Source of the DNA: Candidatus Atribacter fermentans
GTDB taxonomy: Bacteria; Atribacterota; Atribacteria; Atribacterales; Atribacteraceae
Assembly: GCA_012517485.1 (NCBI GenBank)
Contig: JAAYUT010000570.1
Span: 1 to 14,904, forward strand
Reading direction: 5' to 3'
Length of the DNA stretch: 14,904 bases
A program made the translations under genes and the position numbers. A model generated the notes under the pieces. The model saw only the letters and a list, made by a program, of their open reading frames with translations, did not search any database and had not been told where the DNA came from. Below, piece by piece: positions 7,572 through 14,904 of the stretch; position 1 is the stretch's first letter, and each line of letters begins with the position of its first letter.

Positions 7572-10500
7572 ATGATAACTATTACCCAGGAAATATTTTT
7601 TGAAGAAATTGCGCAGGCAGTTTTTAATGATTTAAAACTAAAATTACTGGAGAAACAGCGGAATCATTGTATGCGTGTTGATTATCTCCCTGCTTCAGTA
7701 ATGAGGTTTGCATGTGAAAAGATAAATTCAGATGCTGAATTAAGATCAAAAGAAATTGAAGCCTATGTACTTTCATCTGTAGCATCAAACAAATATGAAA
7801 TAGAAAGTGGCAGACTTATTGAGTTACGCAACAGATTTGATTTCGGAGTATTAGTAATATTCATTCCTCAGGGATTCAGGGGAGCAGCAGAAGACAGCTA
7901 TGATATCCATACTTTTGAAGCGTATGATTTGGCAGGAGTATTAAATGAGCACAAAAAATCACTTATACTTTCATTCACGGAAGATGAACAGAATATTATA
8001 GAATCAGTTTTTACTTCAAATCCTGTAAAGAAACAACGGATTGAGAATCAGTTAAAATATCTTCTCGCTTTAAAAAAAGATGAATGTACATGGGAAACTG
8101 CAGGAGCTTACTTACATTATCTCAACCTCATTCCTGATCTCAAACTAAAAGAGGATGATGTTCAGCAAAGAATTCAAAGAAACAGTGATTGTGTTGATAA
8201 TTTGATTGACTCCGATAAAACCCTCTTTATAGCAATCGATTCAATTGTAAACAAAGGTCTTGATCCGAACTTCAATAATATTAAGACCCATCTTCTTGAA
8301 TTTTTCAGAAATAGAAATCAGGTAAAAGTAGCTGATTGGACAGAGACCATCTTAATTGATGAAGACTGGCGAAGCAAGATAAGTTTTGATAAGTGGAAGT
8401 TCAAAGATTTGGCTGGTGAAGATATTGAACTCTATCTAGAATCATTCCGTGATAAGGATGGTAAACCACTACTGCACACGGGCTTGTTTTTAGATGGTGA
8501 TAACCTGGTAACGACTACTAATTCAAAAATGAGAGTTAAATGGAAGACAAATCCACGTAAGACACCCAAGGTTTCACAGTTTATCGTAATTCTGGAGAGA
8601 GACGAAGAAACAGACAGCAGTAGCGAACTGCACAGAAAAGCAGCTAAGGGTTCCAGTGAGCAGGTCAATTTCCCATTTAAAGATGTTGATTTGGAACCGG
8701 GAGAAGAATGGCTGGTGCATATTCGCATCGTTGCATTGGATGAAAATAAATCCATCATGTTTCGCACAATGGCAGATGGAAAAACTGAGCCAATACATGA
8801 TATCAGTGAACCATTTTATTTAAGAGGAGAAGAAAGTGATACCATCGGAGGAGAGACAAAACGGTATAATAAAATTAGAAATACTGCAGAAGCCACTTTT
8901 AAAGCATCTTATAGATTCCGGACGAGAATAGAAATTGATAGCCAAGGCTGGGAGTCGGGCAGAAAACTTCTTTACCGAATTAAGACTAAACCCCGTGAAA
9001 CATATCAGATTGCATTAAACAACCTGCTTTATGAATTAGAATTAAAGATTTTACAGGATCCAATAAGTTGCGGTGTTTGGGATGTAGATATTTTAAACCG
9101 GGGATTTTTAGAAACGGATGATTTCAAACCCGGTAAAATCCAGTTAACAGTATTTAAAAATGAATTCAATGCGCTTCTGGAAACCAGGAGAGAACTTTTT
9201 CATGCGATAACTTCATATGACGCATCAGCAGTTATTGAAATATTGGATCTACGCCAGTTTAAGGAATTAATTATATCCTATGCATCAGCCTTTTCAACCC
9301 TATTGTCAAAAATAACTGACTCTATCTCTAAAGCCCATGATGCAGAAGTAAATAATCTGCTTTCTAACACACGCCTGATCAATCGTTTGGATACCGTCCA
9401 CATAAAACTGGGGTCTAGTGATGATCCTGAAGAACTCCTGTTATTGGCTCCAACACATCCTATGAAACTTCTTTGGTTACTGCAGTATCAATTACTTCTG
9501 TTTAATTGGAGTGAACAAATGATAGGCATGTCCGATGAAGAAGTTCGCAAAGCTATAGATATTGAAGGAATTGAAAAGATATTGCCACTTAATTTACCGA
9601 ACGCAATTTCATTTGAAAAAGATAGCTTTTTTGTCAATACAGATGTTTTGGATCTTTATTGGAGCATCTTTCCAAAGAGTACTACTACCGATATCAGAAA
9701 AGTTATAGCCATCCTATCCAAAACACTTGGCTATAAGGATGATTTGGGCAATATATCATCCGTTACTCCATCCCAGATCGCAGACAGATTGTGGCGATAT
9801 TTAAAACATCATCCGTACATTAAAACTCTTAAACTTAATGTTATTAATCCGGGAGACGGATTACTTTTCTTAAACACAATTAGGGAACTTCAGAAACTTC
9901 CTGATTTTAAAAATCTTAGATATGATATTGCATTCTATGGATCACTTGGTTATGAACTAATGGGTAATTCATTTGACAATTTAATGAATGATAGTAGTTC
10001 AACAGAAACCAGACCTGAAATTGATGAAGAATTATTGGAGCCAAGTCACAATCCATTATTCCCAAAACTCTTCTTTTCAAAAGTTAAGGTAAAGCCTGAT
10101 AAATGGACTGAAGTAAATTTCCGAGAAGCTAATGTAACCGTAATTATTGATCAATTTGTAACTACAACCGTTTCCAGACCTGTAGGCAATGTTCCTGGAA
10201 GCTATTTTCTGCATGGTTTGTTATCCGAATACCGTTCAGAGTTTAATATTTTGGATCAGGCAGTTACATGGTCAAGGAAAGTAGTTCCATGTGAAGTATC
10301 AGAAGTTTCTGATGGCGAAGGAATTTCGGTATTGATATATCAGATTGGTAAAAATCTTCTTGGTTCAAGCTGCTCATATAATACTTGGGGTAAATCATCA
10401 GATCATGTTCCAACTATCCAGCTGGAATTAAACCAGCAGGATCGTTATATTTTATCTAGAATACATGAACAATCTGATTGGGTATTTACCATTGATCGAA

Positions 10501-12680
10501 ATTTTGGTATAGAATATTTTGATAACCCCGAAGATGCAAATCCTAACCTTAAAAGTTATCTGATAGACTATACACCAGAATTTATGGACGGTATTGGCCA
10601 TAGGCTAATTGTATCTACAGGCTGGGTAAATGAAATTGAAAAACTTATTCAGGATGGGCTTCAAAAGATTAATATTCCGACATCCTCCTTTAGAGCTGTA
10701 AAAATATTAGATATCATACGTTCTATATCAGGAAAGTTAGCCCTAAAACTTATTAATAATCCTAATAATGCCAGAGAAATAATCGGTCTTGCCATTACTC
10801 GGTTGGCACTTGAAAAAGAAGGTCTACTTCGAAATGCAGTACTTATTCCCGTTGACACTCATATAGATATCTTCTCACAGAATAAAAAGCGAAATATTGA
10901 GGAAGAGGTCACTGTTAAAAGAAGTGATTTAATTTTGGTCTATACAAAGAATGGCAAATTGATACTTAATTTAATAGAGGTAAAATTCCGATCTGGTGAG
11001 GGCAGTATTACTGAAAGTCTTACTCTGAAAGAAGAAATTTGCAAGAAAAATGAAAACTCTGAAAAAGCTTTTAGAACTAAATTCATTTCGGATGATGAAA
11101 ACATCAAAATTGACATTCAAATAGCAAATAAATCATTATCAACCTTAATTGGCTTTTATCTTGAAAGATCCATACGTAATGGTTTTTGTACTTGTAATTC
11201 AGACTTATTTAAGTCAATTGATAGAATTAATAAAGGGGATTTTGAAATTGAGTTCGAGAAATCGGGATATATAATCCATTGGGCCGGTGTCACTAAACCT
11301 GTTGATATATACAATGGAAATAAAATATATGAACTCGGCAAAGATTTAATAAAAAATCTCCTTGAGATACGAGAAACAGAAATTGAAGATGATTTAGATG
11401 TAAAAGCTGATGAAAAAACCACAACAATTTCACCAATAAAGGAGCCTAATCCGAAAGTAGATGAAATTAATGAACAACCTGAACCAGCAATTTACATTCC
11501 TGTAAAAGAAATACCAAAAGTAAATATTAAGAATAAGGCTTCCGATGAGACTATAAATGAGGTACCTTCAATTGTCCTTGGTAAAAATATAGATAATAAA
11601 CAAGAAGTAATATTTAATCCTGTCACACAGAAGCCTAAGAAACTAGCAAACCAACATGTCCTAATTGTTGGGACAACTGGAGCAGGAAAATCTCAAACAA
11701 CAAGTGGTTTCTTGTACGAACTTAACCTACAAAATGTTCCGTTTTTAATTCTGGATTTTCAGGGAGAATATATTTCTGATACCTTAACAAAAAAGGATGG
11801 AACAACTTTTATCGAGGCAACTAATTCAAACGAATTTGATCCATCGCGTGGGATGAATATTAATCCTTTAGAATTATCAACCAATAGTTCCACTGGTGAA
11901 AAGATTAGTTACATGAATAATGTTTACCAAGTATCAGGTATCTTAAAACAGATATTTGGATTAGGCGACATTCAGCATCCACTTCTGAAAGATGCTATTA
12001 AAAGGGCATATCAAGAGAAAGGATTCTCAATTTCAGACAGAAATACCTGGAATAATGAACCGCCTCAATTCCATGATATTTGGACAATTCTTGAATTTAT
12101 GGAGCAGAATGAGGGTAAAAATGTTAAAAATCTCAAATACCGCATAGAAGAATTATTTGAAAATAACATCTTTACATCTCCAGATGAAGGTTTTTCAATA
12201 TCTGAAATATTGAATCAGAACTCAATAATAAACTTATCAACTCTGCCTACTTCTGAACTAATGAAATCAGTAGCCCGTTTTGTTCTTCAATCAGTTTACA
12301 ATAGAATGCTTTCCGAAGGTCCCAGCAAAGAAATTAAATTGTATGTAGTGATAGATGAGGCTCACAAGTTATCTTACGATCAAACATTAACCGAGTTAAT
12401 ACGTGAGGCCAGAAAATATGGTGTAGGTTTTATATTAGCATCCCAGAGTGTTAGAGATTTTGATACCGTTGTATTTGAAAACATGGGTACCAAAATTGCA
12501 CTGCAACTTGAAGGTGAAACAGCAAAATTCATGGCAGAAAACTTCGGTGTTATGGATAGAACAATAAAAGAAAGTGTAATGCGTATGCTTCCTGTGCAAA
12601 AGAATATGAGGGCATTGATAAGGAACAATCATTATGAGCCTTTTGCCCAGGTCGATATCGTCCCGTTTTTCGAAAAATAA
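7572..12680 (+). CDS. DptH-like giant restriction protein: candidate PD-(D/E)XK nuclease plus HerA-type ATPase
   Basis: A 1702-residue protein, close to the length I recall for DptH. Residues about 90-125 contain VLVIFIPQGF followed by AEDSYDIHTFE, and 627-635 read PTHPMKLLW; both resemble conserved stretches of DptH-type proteins. A candidate nuclease core lies at 1100-1145: IPVDTH, then D1119 opening a strand (DLILVY) and IEVKFR with E1136 and K1138, the D...E-x-K arrangement of PD-(D/E)XK enzymes. A Pro/Glu/Lys-rich linker (about 1271-1333) leads to the C-terminal HerA/FtsK-like motor: Walker A GTTGAGKS (1367-1374), Walker B YVVIDEAH with D1596 and E1597, and LASQS with Q1625. This predicts an ATP-driven DNA translocase coupled to cleavage. 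It is last in the operon, 10 bases after hsdS, and should be the main restriction effector. Only the ATPase is certain; the nuclease is inferred from motif spacing. Confidence 0.85.
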   Translation: MITITQEIFFEEIAQAVFNDLKLKLLEKQRNHCMRVDYLPASVMRFACEKINSDAELRSKEIEAYVLSSVASNKYEIESGRLIELRNRFDFGVLVIFIPQGFRGAAEDSYDIHTFEAYDLAGVLNEHKKSLILSFTEDEQNIIESVFTSNPVKKQRIENQLKYLLALKKDECTWETAGAYLHYLNLIPDLKLKEDDVQQRIQRNSDCVDNLIDSDKTLFIAIDSIVNKGLDPNFNNIKTHLLEFFRNRNQVKVADWTETILIDEDWRSKISFDKWKFKDLAGEDIELYLESFRDKDGKPLLHTGLFLDGDNLVTTTNSKMRVKWKTNPRKTPKVSQFIVILERDEETDSSSELHRKAAKGSSEQVNFPFKDVDLEPGEEWLVHIRIVALDENKSIMFRTMADGKTEPIHDISEPFYLRGEESDTIGGETKRYNKIRNTAEATFKASYRFRTRIEIDSQGWESGRKLLYRIKTKPRETYQIALNNLLYELELKILQDPISCGVWDVDILNRGFLETDDFKPGKIQLTVFKNEFNALLETRRELFHAITSYDASAVIEILDLRQFKELIISYASAFSTLLSKITDSISKAHDAEVNNLLSNTRLINRLDTVHIKLGSSDDPEELLLLAPTHPMKLLWLLQYQLLLFNWSEQMIGMSDEEVRKAIDIEGIEKILPLNLPNAISFEKDSFFVNTDVLDLYWSIFPKSTTTDIRKVIAILSKTLGYKDDLGNISSVTPSQIADRLWRYLKHHPYIKTLKLNVINPGDGLLFLNTIRELQKLPDFKNLRYDIAFYGSLGYELMGNSFDNLMNDSSSTETRPEIDEELLEPSHNPLFPKLFFSKVKVKPDKWTEVNFREANVTVIIDQFVTTTVSRPVGNVPGSYFLHGLLSEYRSEFNILDQAVTWSRKVVPCEVSEVSDGEGISVLIYQIGKNLLGSSCSYNTWGKSSDHVPTIQLELNQQDRYILSRIHEQSDWVFTIDRNFGIEYFDNPEDANPNLKSYLIDYTPEFMDGIGHRLIVSTGWVNEIEKLIQDGLQKINIPTSSFRAVKILDIIRSISGKLALKLINNPNNAREIIGLAITRLALEKEGLLRNAVLIPVDTHIDIFSQNKKRNIEEEVTVKRSDLILVYTKNGKLILNLIEVKFRSGEGSITESLTLKEEICKKNENSEKAFRTKFISDDENIKIDIQIANKSLSTLIGFYLERSIRNGFCTCNSDLFKSIDRINKGDFEIEFEKSGYIIHWAGVTKPVDIYNGNKIYELGKDLIKNLLEIRETEIEDDLDVKADEKTTTISPIKEPNPKVDEINEQPEPAIYIPVKEIPKVNIKNKASDETINEVPSIVLGKNIDNKQEVIFNPVTQKPKKLANQHVLIVGTTGAGKSQTTSGFLYELNLQNVPFLILDFQGEYISDTLTKKDGTTFIEATNSNEFDPSRGMNINPLELSTNSSTGEKISYMNNVYQVSGILKQIFGLGDIQHPLLKDAIKRAYQEKGFSISDRNTWNNEPPQFHDIWTILEFMEQNEGKNVKNLKYRIEELFENNIFTSPDEGFSISEILNQNSIINLSTLPTSELMKSVARFVLQSVYNRMLSEGPSKEIKLYVVIDEAHKLSYDQTLTELIREARKYGVGFILASQSVRDFDTVVFENMGTKIALQLEGETAKFMAENFGVMDRTIKESVMRMLPVQKNMRALIRNNHYEPFAQVDIVPFFEK

Positions 12681-12739
12681 CATTCTTATCCTTAAATTCT
12701 TACCTTAAAACAATAAATTTAACATTATTTTAACTTACA

Positions 12740-12773
12740 TTTGCTGTTAATTAAAATAATTCAATTATTTTTG
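12740..12773 (+). promoter_or_regulatory. candidate promoter of the higBA locus
   Basis: TATTTTTG at 12766-12773 matches the Bacteroidota -7 consensus TAnnTTTG, and TTTG at 12740-12743 could be the -33 box with a 22-base spacer, slightly longer than the usual 19-21. Transcription from it would start at about 12777-12780, on or just after the GTG start of the toxin frame. That implies either a leaderless message or that the real start signals differ. It is the only gap upstream of the toxin gene. Confidence 0.4.
12753..12771. promoter_or_regulatory. 19-base perfect palindrome, probable HigA operator
   Basis: AAAATAATT (12753-12761), a single C, then AATTATTTT (12763-12771) form a perfect inverted repeat with a one-base centre. 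It overlaps the candidate -7 element of the toxin-antitoxin operon. HTH antitoxins of the HigA family commonly repress their own promoter by binding such palindromes, so this is the natural operator for the protein encoded at 13124. The arms are pure A/T, so chance occurrence in this AT-rich gap cannot be excluded. Confidence 0.45.
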
Positions 12774-12775
12774 CA

Positions 12776-13108
12776 GTGGAAATATCTTTTGGAGATAAAA
12801 AACTAGAAAAGCTGGCAAATGATTACAAGAAGTGTCAAAAAGAGTTGGGCCAATTGAGAGCCAAATTATTTAATAGACGCTTACTTGACTTACATAACGC
12901 CTAAACACTTGAGGATGTTAGAAATTTACCAGGTCATTACCATGAACTCAAAGACAATCGAAAAGGCCAATGGGCATGTGATCTTGATCAACATTATAGA
13001 CTTGTTTTTGAACCCCAGGAAAATCCGATACCAACTGATAAATCAGGTAAATATATCTGGCTTGAAATTAAAGGAGTTGAAATAATTGAAATTACAGATT
13101 ATCATTGA
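12776..13108 (+). pseudogene. higB: HigB/RelE-like toxin gene interrupted by an in-frame TAA
   Basis: Read from GTG 12776 to TGA 13106-13108, the frame encodes a 110-residue RelE/HigB-type mRNA-interferase toxin. It opens with EISFGDKKLEKLANDY and continues with LEDVRNLPGHYHEL, NRKGQWACDLDQHYRLVF, YIWLEIKGVEIIEI and a final TDYH, all typical of HigB toxins encoded ahead of a long HigA. The only lesion is TAA at 12902-12904, after 42 codons. The frame is the same on both sides, so this is a nonsense change (from CAA, GAA or AAA by one base), not a frameshift. The expected product is a 42-residue stub without the C-terminal RNase residues. The antitoxin gene begins 15 bases downstream and is intact. 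GTG is chosen because ISFGDKK is the normal beginning of these toxins. A sequencing error or readthrough are the alternatives. Confidence 0.8.
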
Positions 13109-13123
13109 CCTAGATAAAGAATT

Positions 13124-14212
13124 ATGGCAAATAGAAATCAGTATATTCCACAAGTTGCTTTTCATCCAGGAGAAACTCTCTCCGAAAAATTGGATGAATT
13201 GGGAATGGGGCCAAAAGAATTTGCTATTCGTACAGGTAAACCTGAAAAAACAATTATAGCAATTATCAAAGGTAAAAGCTCCATTACTGCAGAAATGGCT
13301 GTGCAATTTGAACATGTACTAAAGATACCGGCTCATTTTTGGTTAAATATTCAGCGTAACTATGATGAGTTTATAGCACGTGCGGAAAGAAAAAATGTGC
13401 TTACATCTTCCATTGGGTGGGCAAAACTATTCCCATTAGCAGAGATGATAAAAAAGGGTTGGTTGCCTCAAAATAAATCAATTGAAGCAAGAACTGCAGA
13501 TTTGTTAGCTTTCTTCAGTATCAGTAATCACGCAGCATGGGAGGATTATTATTTGAACCAACAGCTTAAAGTTGCTTTCAGAATCTCACTTGCCCACACA
13601 AAGGAACCCTATGCAATCTCAGCCTGGTTACGTAAAGGAGACCTTCAGGCATCAGAATTACAAGCTCCAGATTACAGTGAAAATGACTTCAAAGATGCTT
13701 TGCCCGAAATCAAGTCAGTAATGGCCAAGCATCCAAACGATTTTGCAAATAAATTACAGTCAACCTGTCTTGCAGCCGGTGTAAAAGTTGTTTATACACC
13801 ATGTTTACCTAAAGCCCCAATCGTTGGTTCAACCAGATGGCTTAACGATACTCCTCTTATACAATTATCGGGGAGATACAAACGAAACGACATTTTTTGG
13901 TTTACTTTTTTTCACGAAGCCGGACATATTATCTTGCATGGAAAAAAAGACATCTTCTTAGAAAAAATTGATTATTCAGATTATGATAGAAATAAAGAAG
14001 AAGAGGCAGATAATTTTGCTATTAAATGGACTCTTACAGAAGATGAGGAACAAGAAATTATTGATTCTGCACCGTTAACTGAAGCTGATATAAAATATTT
14101 TGCAAAGAAATTTAATACACATCCTGCAATAATAATTGGAAGATTACAACATGATGAGTTAATTCCATATGGATTAGGTAGTCAATTTTTTAAACCTGTT
14201 ATATTTAATTAA
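13124..14212 (+). CDS. higA: HigA-type antitoxin/regulator: XRE HTH fused to ImmA/IrrE-like metallopeptidase domain
   Basis: A 362-residue DNA-binding antitoxin of the long HigA class. Residues about 14-80 form an XRE-type helix-turn-helix (GETLSEKLDELGMGPKEF, then KTIIAIIKGKSSIT, then LKIPAHFWLNIQ). The C-terminal part is an ImmA/IrrE-like domain: FFHEAGH with the zinc motif HExxH at 264-268, and KEEEADNFA (291-299), where a glutamate would be the third zinc ligand. It should bind and neutralise the upstream toxin and repress the shared promoter; the palindrome at 12753-12771 is the likely operator. The peptidase motif is complete, so proteolysis is possible but not shown for this class. The ATG lies 15 bases after the toxin frame, with an A-rich leader and no strong Shine-Dalgarno. 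With the toxin gene broken, it is effectively an orphan antitoxin or free regulator. Confidence 0.88.
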   Translation: MANRNQYIPQVAFHPGETLSEKLDELGMGPKEFAIRTGKPEKTIIAIIKGKSSITAEMAVQFEHVLKIPAHFWLNIQRNYDEFIARAERKNVLTSSIGWAKLFPLAEMIKKGWLPQNKSIEARTADLLAFFSISNHAAWEDYYLNQQLKVAFRISLAHTKEPYAISAWLRKGDLQASELQAPDYSENDFKDALPEIKSVMAKHPNDFANKLQSTCLAAGVKVVYTPCLPKAPIVGSTRWLNDTPLIQLSGRYKRNDIFWFTFFHEAGHIILHGKKDIFLEKIDYSDYDRNKEEEADNFAIKWTLTEDEEQEIIDSAPLTEADIKYFAKKFNTHPAIIIGRLQHDELIPYGLGSQFFKPVIFN

Positions 14213-14239
14213 ATCCGTTGTTATACACTACCAAACTAT

Positions 14240-14308
14240 AGGTGTAAGCACATTTGCAATTCGCACTGGCTGACCCACAAACCAAAAATTGCAAAAGAGC
14301 TTACACCT
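14240..14308. repeat. long two-part hairpin downstream of higA
   Basis: AGGTGTAAGC (14240-14249) pairs perfectly with GCTTACACCT (14299-14308), and TTTGCAATT (14253-14261) with AATTGCAAA (14287-14295). Three bases between the stems on each side contain one further pair flanked by mismatches. The loop is 25 bases. The structure begins 28 bases after the antitoxin stop codon. It lacks a following T-run, so it is not an ordinary intrinsic terminator, though it could still protect the 3' end of the message. The two-box stem recalls folded recombination sites, but I do not see the integron attC core sequences. Confidence 0.75.
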
Positions 14309-14370
14309 TGGCAAAATCGATTTTAAAATTTTTCTCCCTCCCGCCGTCATAATAGAATTTCTGCACCAGG

Positions 14371-14437
14371 ACTAACAAATAAAAAAAATATTCGTACACC
14401 TTGACAATTTTCTGGTAACTAGACAAATAAAAAAAAA
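14371..14437 (+). repeat. pair of short direct repeats with A-tracts
   Basis: ACTAACAAAT followed by eight A residues (14371-14388) recurs as ACTAGACAAAT followed by nine A residues (14418-14437). The 9-mer TACACCTTG also occurs twice nearby (14302-14310 and 14395-14403), with a shortened relative CGTACCTTGAC at 14575-14585. The pattern suggests a repeat-rich, non-coding unit, perhaps decayed copies of one element. Confidence 0.5.
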
Positions 14438-14457
14438 GGCCTGGCCCATAACACGGA

Positions 14458-14757
14458 CGGTATAATTCATAAGCTCGTCACGGTTTTTGCTTTTACTCCT
14501 GCACCCAAGACAAATTTGTAAATACTTATACCGCGACCGCGCCAGTGCACGAAATAATATTATGCGTACCTTGACTTATTACCTGCTCCCAATCAGCCTT
14601 GTACCGCGACACTCGTATAGGCCACAAAACTTGTACCTGGACGGCAAAAACCGCGCCGTACTCTCCTCGCACCGTGACAGCATTCTGGTCCGCCAGCTGG
14701 CGGATACCAGGACCCTGCCCGGATGCTTCGTCGAGTAACGCTTACGAAATTATACCG
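14458..14757. repeat. GC-richer block bounded by inverted 10-mers
   Basis: CGGTATAATT (14458-14467) and its reverse complement AATTATACCG (14748-14757) enclose about 300 bases. Much of the interior is far richer in GC than the rest of the window; the line 14641-14700 is about 63% GC by count and 14701-14760 about 57%. ACCGCGAC-type words recur inside (about 14530, 14604 and 14650). No convincing protein is encoded; open frames on both strands are low-quality. It may be a small non-autonomous element or a structured RNA region. Confidence 0.4.
14685..14710. repeat. GC-rich palindrome inside the 3' block
   Basis: CCGCCAGCTGGCGG is a perfect 14-base palindrome, extended by CTGGT on the left and ACCAG on the right with two unpaired bases on the right arm. 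It would fold into a strong stem or serve as a dimeric protein site. No flanking gene is close enough to assign an operator role. Confidence 0.6.
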
Positions 14758-14904
14758 CCGGGCCGTTACCGGCAACCGTGCGAAACCGACAGTGCAACCA
14801 TTGACGAGAGTTTTATTAGACGCTGAATGACTGTCCCCTTTACTACTTCGGACTTGACGACAGCGTTTATTGAAAATTTTGTGCTTCAAATTTTAATTCA
14901 GTCA

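Larger units (their letters stand above)
14213..14904. other. apparently non-coding, repeat-rich right flank
   Basis: About 690 bases follow the antitoxin without a gene I can support. The region contains the long hairpin, the A-tract direct repeats, the inverted 10-mers, the GC-rich palindrome, a perfect 12-base palindrome AAAATCGATTTT (14313-14324), and a terminal AAAATTT/AAATTTT hairpin near 14875-14897. Base composition switches from AT-rich (to about 14440) to GC-richer (about 14450-14800) and back. Open frames here have implausible composition and no recognisable motif. Confidence 0.6.

Noticed and set aside
733..12680. BREX or DISARM system
   Set aside because: No PglZ phosphatase, BrxC/BrxL-like protein, DrmA/DrmB helicase or PLD protein is present; the methyltransferase is HsdM-type with its own HsdS.
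12885..13085. Separate 66-residue gene overlapping the toxin
   Set aside because: It is out of frame with the recognisable HigB sequence and has no family-like features; the toxin frame explains the region.
14213..14310. Integron attC site
   Set aside because: The hairpin has a two-box stem but I find no RYYYAAC/GTTRRRY core pair at its ends, so the specific call is not supported.
14299..14345. Intrinsic terminator for higA
   Set aside because: The long stem is not followed by a T-run, and the next AT-only palindromes are weak; a terminator cannot be claimed.
14593..14889. Open frame of about 98 codons on the minus strand and overlapping plus-strand frames in the GC-rich flank
   Set aside because: Overlapping open frames on both strands with arginine- and cysteine-rich, low-quality translations and no motif or start context; a side effect of higher GC rather than genes.

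Overview
The window looks like part of a defence or accessory island from a Bacteroidota-type bacterium. This is inferred from strongly AT-rich coding DNA (roughly a third GC by eye), gene starts without Shine-Dalgarno sequences, candidate -7 promoter elements of the Bacteroidota form TAnnTTTG, and HigB/HigA proteins of the type common in that phylum. No rRNA, tRNA, CRISPR array or transposase is visible.

Layout. Positions 1-653 hold debris: the last 38 codons of an unidentified gene (3-119), then the 3' part of a SIR2-family gene (139-653) with no start codon and a late one-base frameshift. Positions 733-12680 are one tightly packed five-gene operon on the + strand, with gaps of 8, 11, 0 and 10 bases: a DptF-like P-loop ATPase; an unrecognised zinc-ribbon protein in the position DptG holds in Dpt clusters; a type I-style adenine methyltransferase (HsdM) carrying a degenerate HsdR-type N-terminal domain; a two-TRD specificity subunit (HsdS); and a 1702-residue DptH-like protein that combines a candidate PD-(D/E)XK nuclease core with a C-terminal HerA-type ATPase. 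Positions 12740-14212 are a higBA-type toxin-antitoxin locus. The toxin gene has an in-frame TAA, while the antitoxin (HTH plus ImmA/IrrE-like metallopeptidase) is intact. Positions 14213-14904 appear non-coding, with a long hairpin, direct and inverted repeats and a conspicuously GC-richer block.

How it may work (inference). HsdM and HsdS would methylate a bipartite adenine-containing site on host DNA. The F/G/H-like proteins would be the restriction machinery that attacks unmodified DNA: in Dpt (Dnd) systems DptFGH restricts DNA lacking phosphorothioate. Neither a classical HsdR motor-nuclease nor phosphorothioation genes (DndABCDE) are present in the window. The operon therefore reads as a Dpt-type restriction module re-coupled to type I DNA methylation. 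It is the most interesting object here. The flanking SIR2 remnant and the broken toxin suggest repeated gain and decay of defence genes at this locus.
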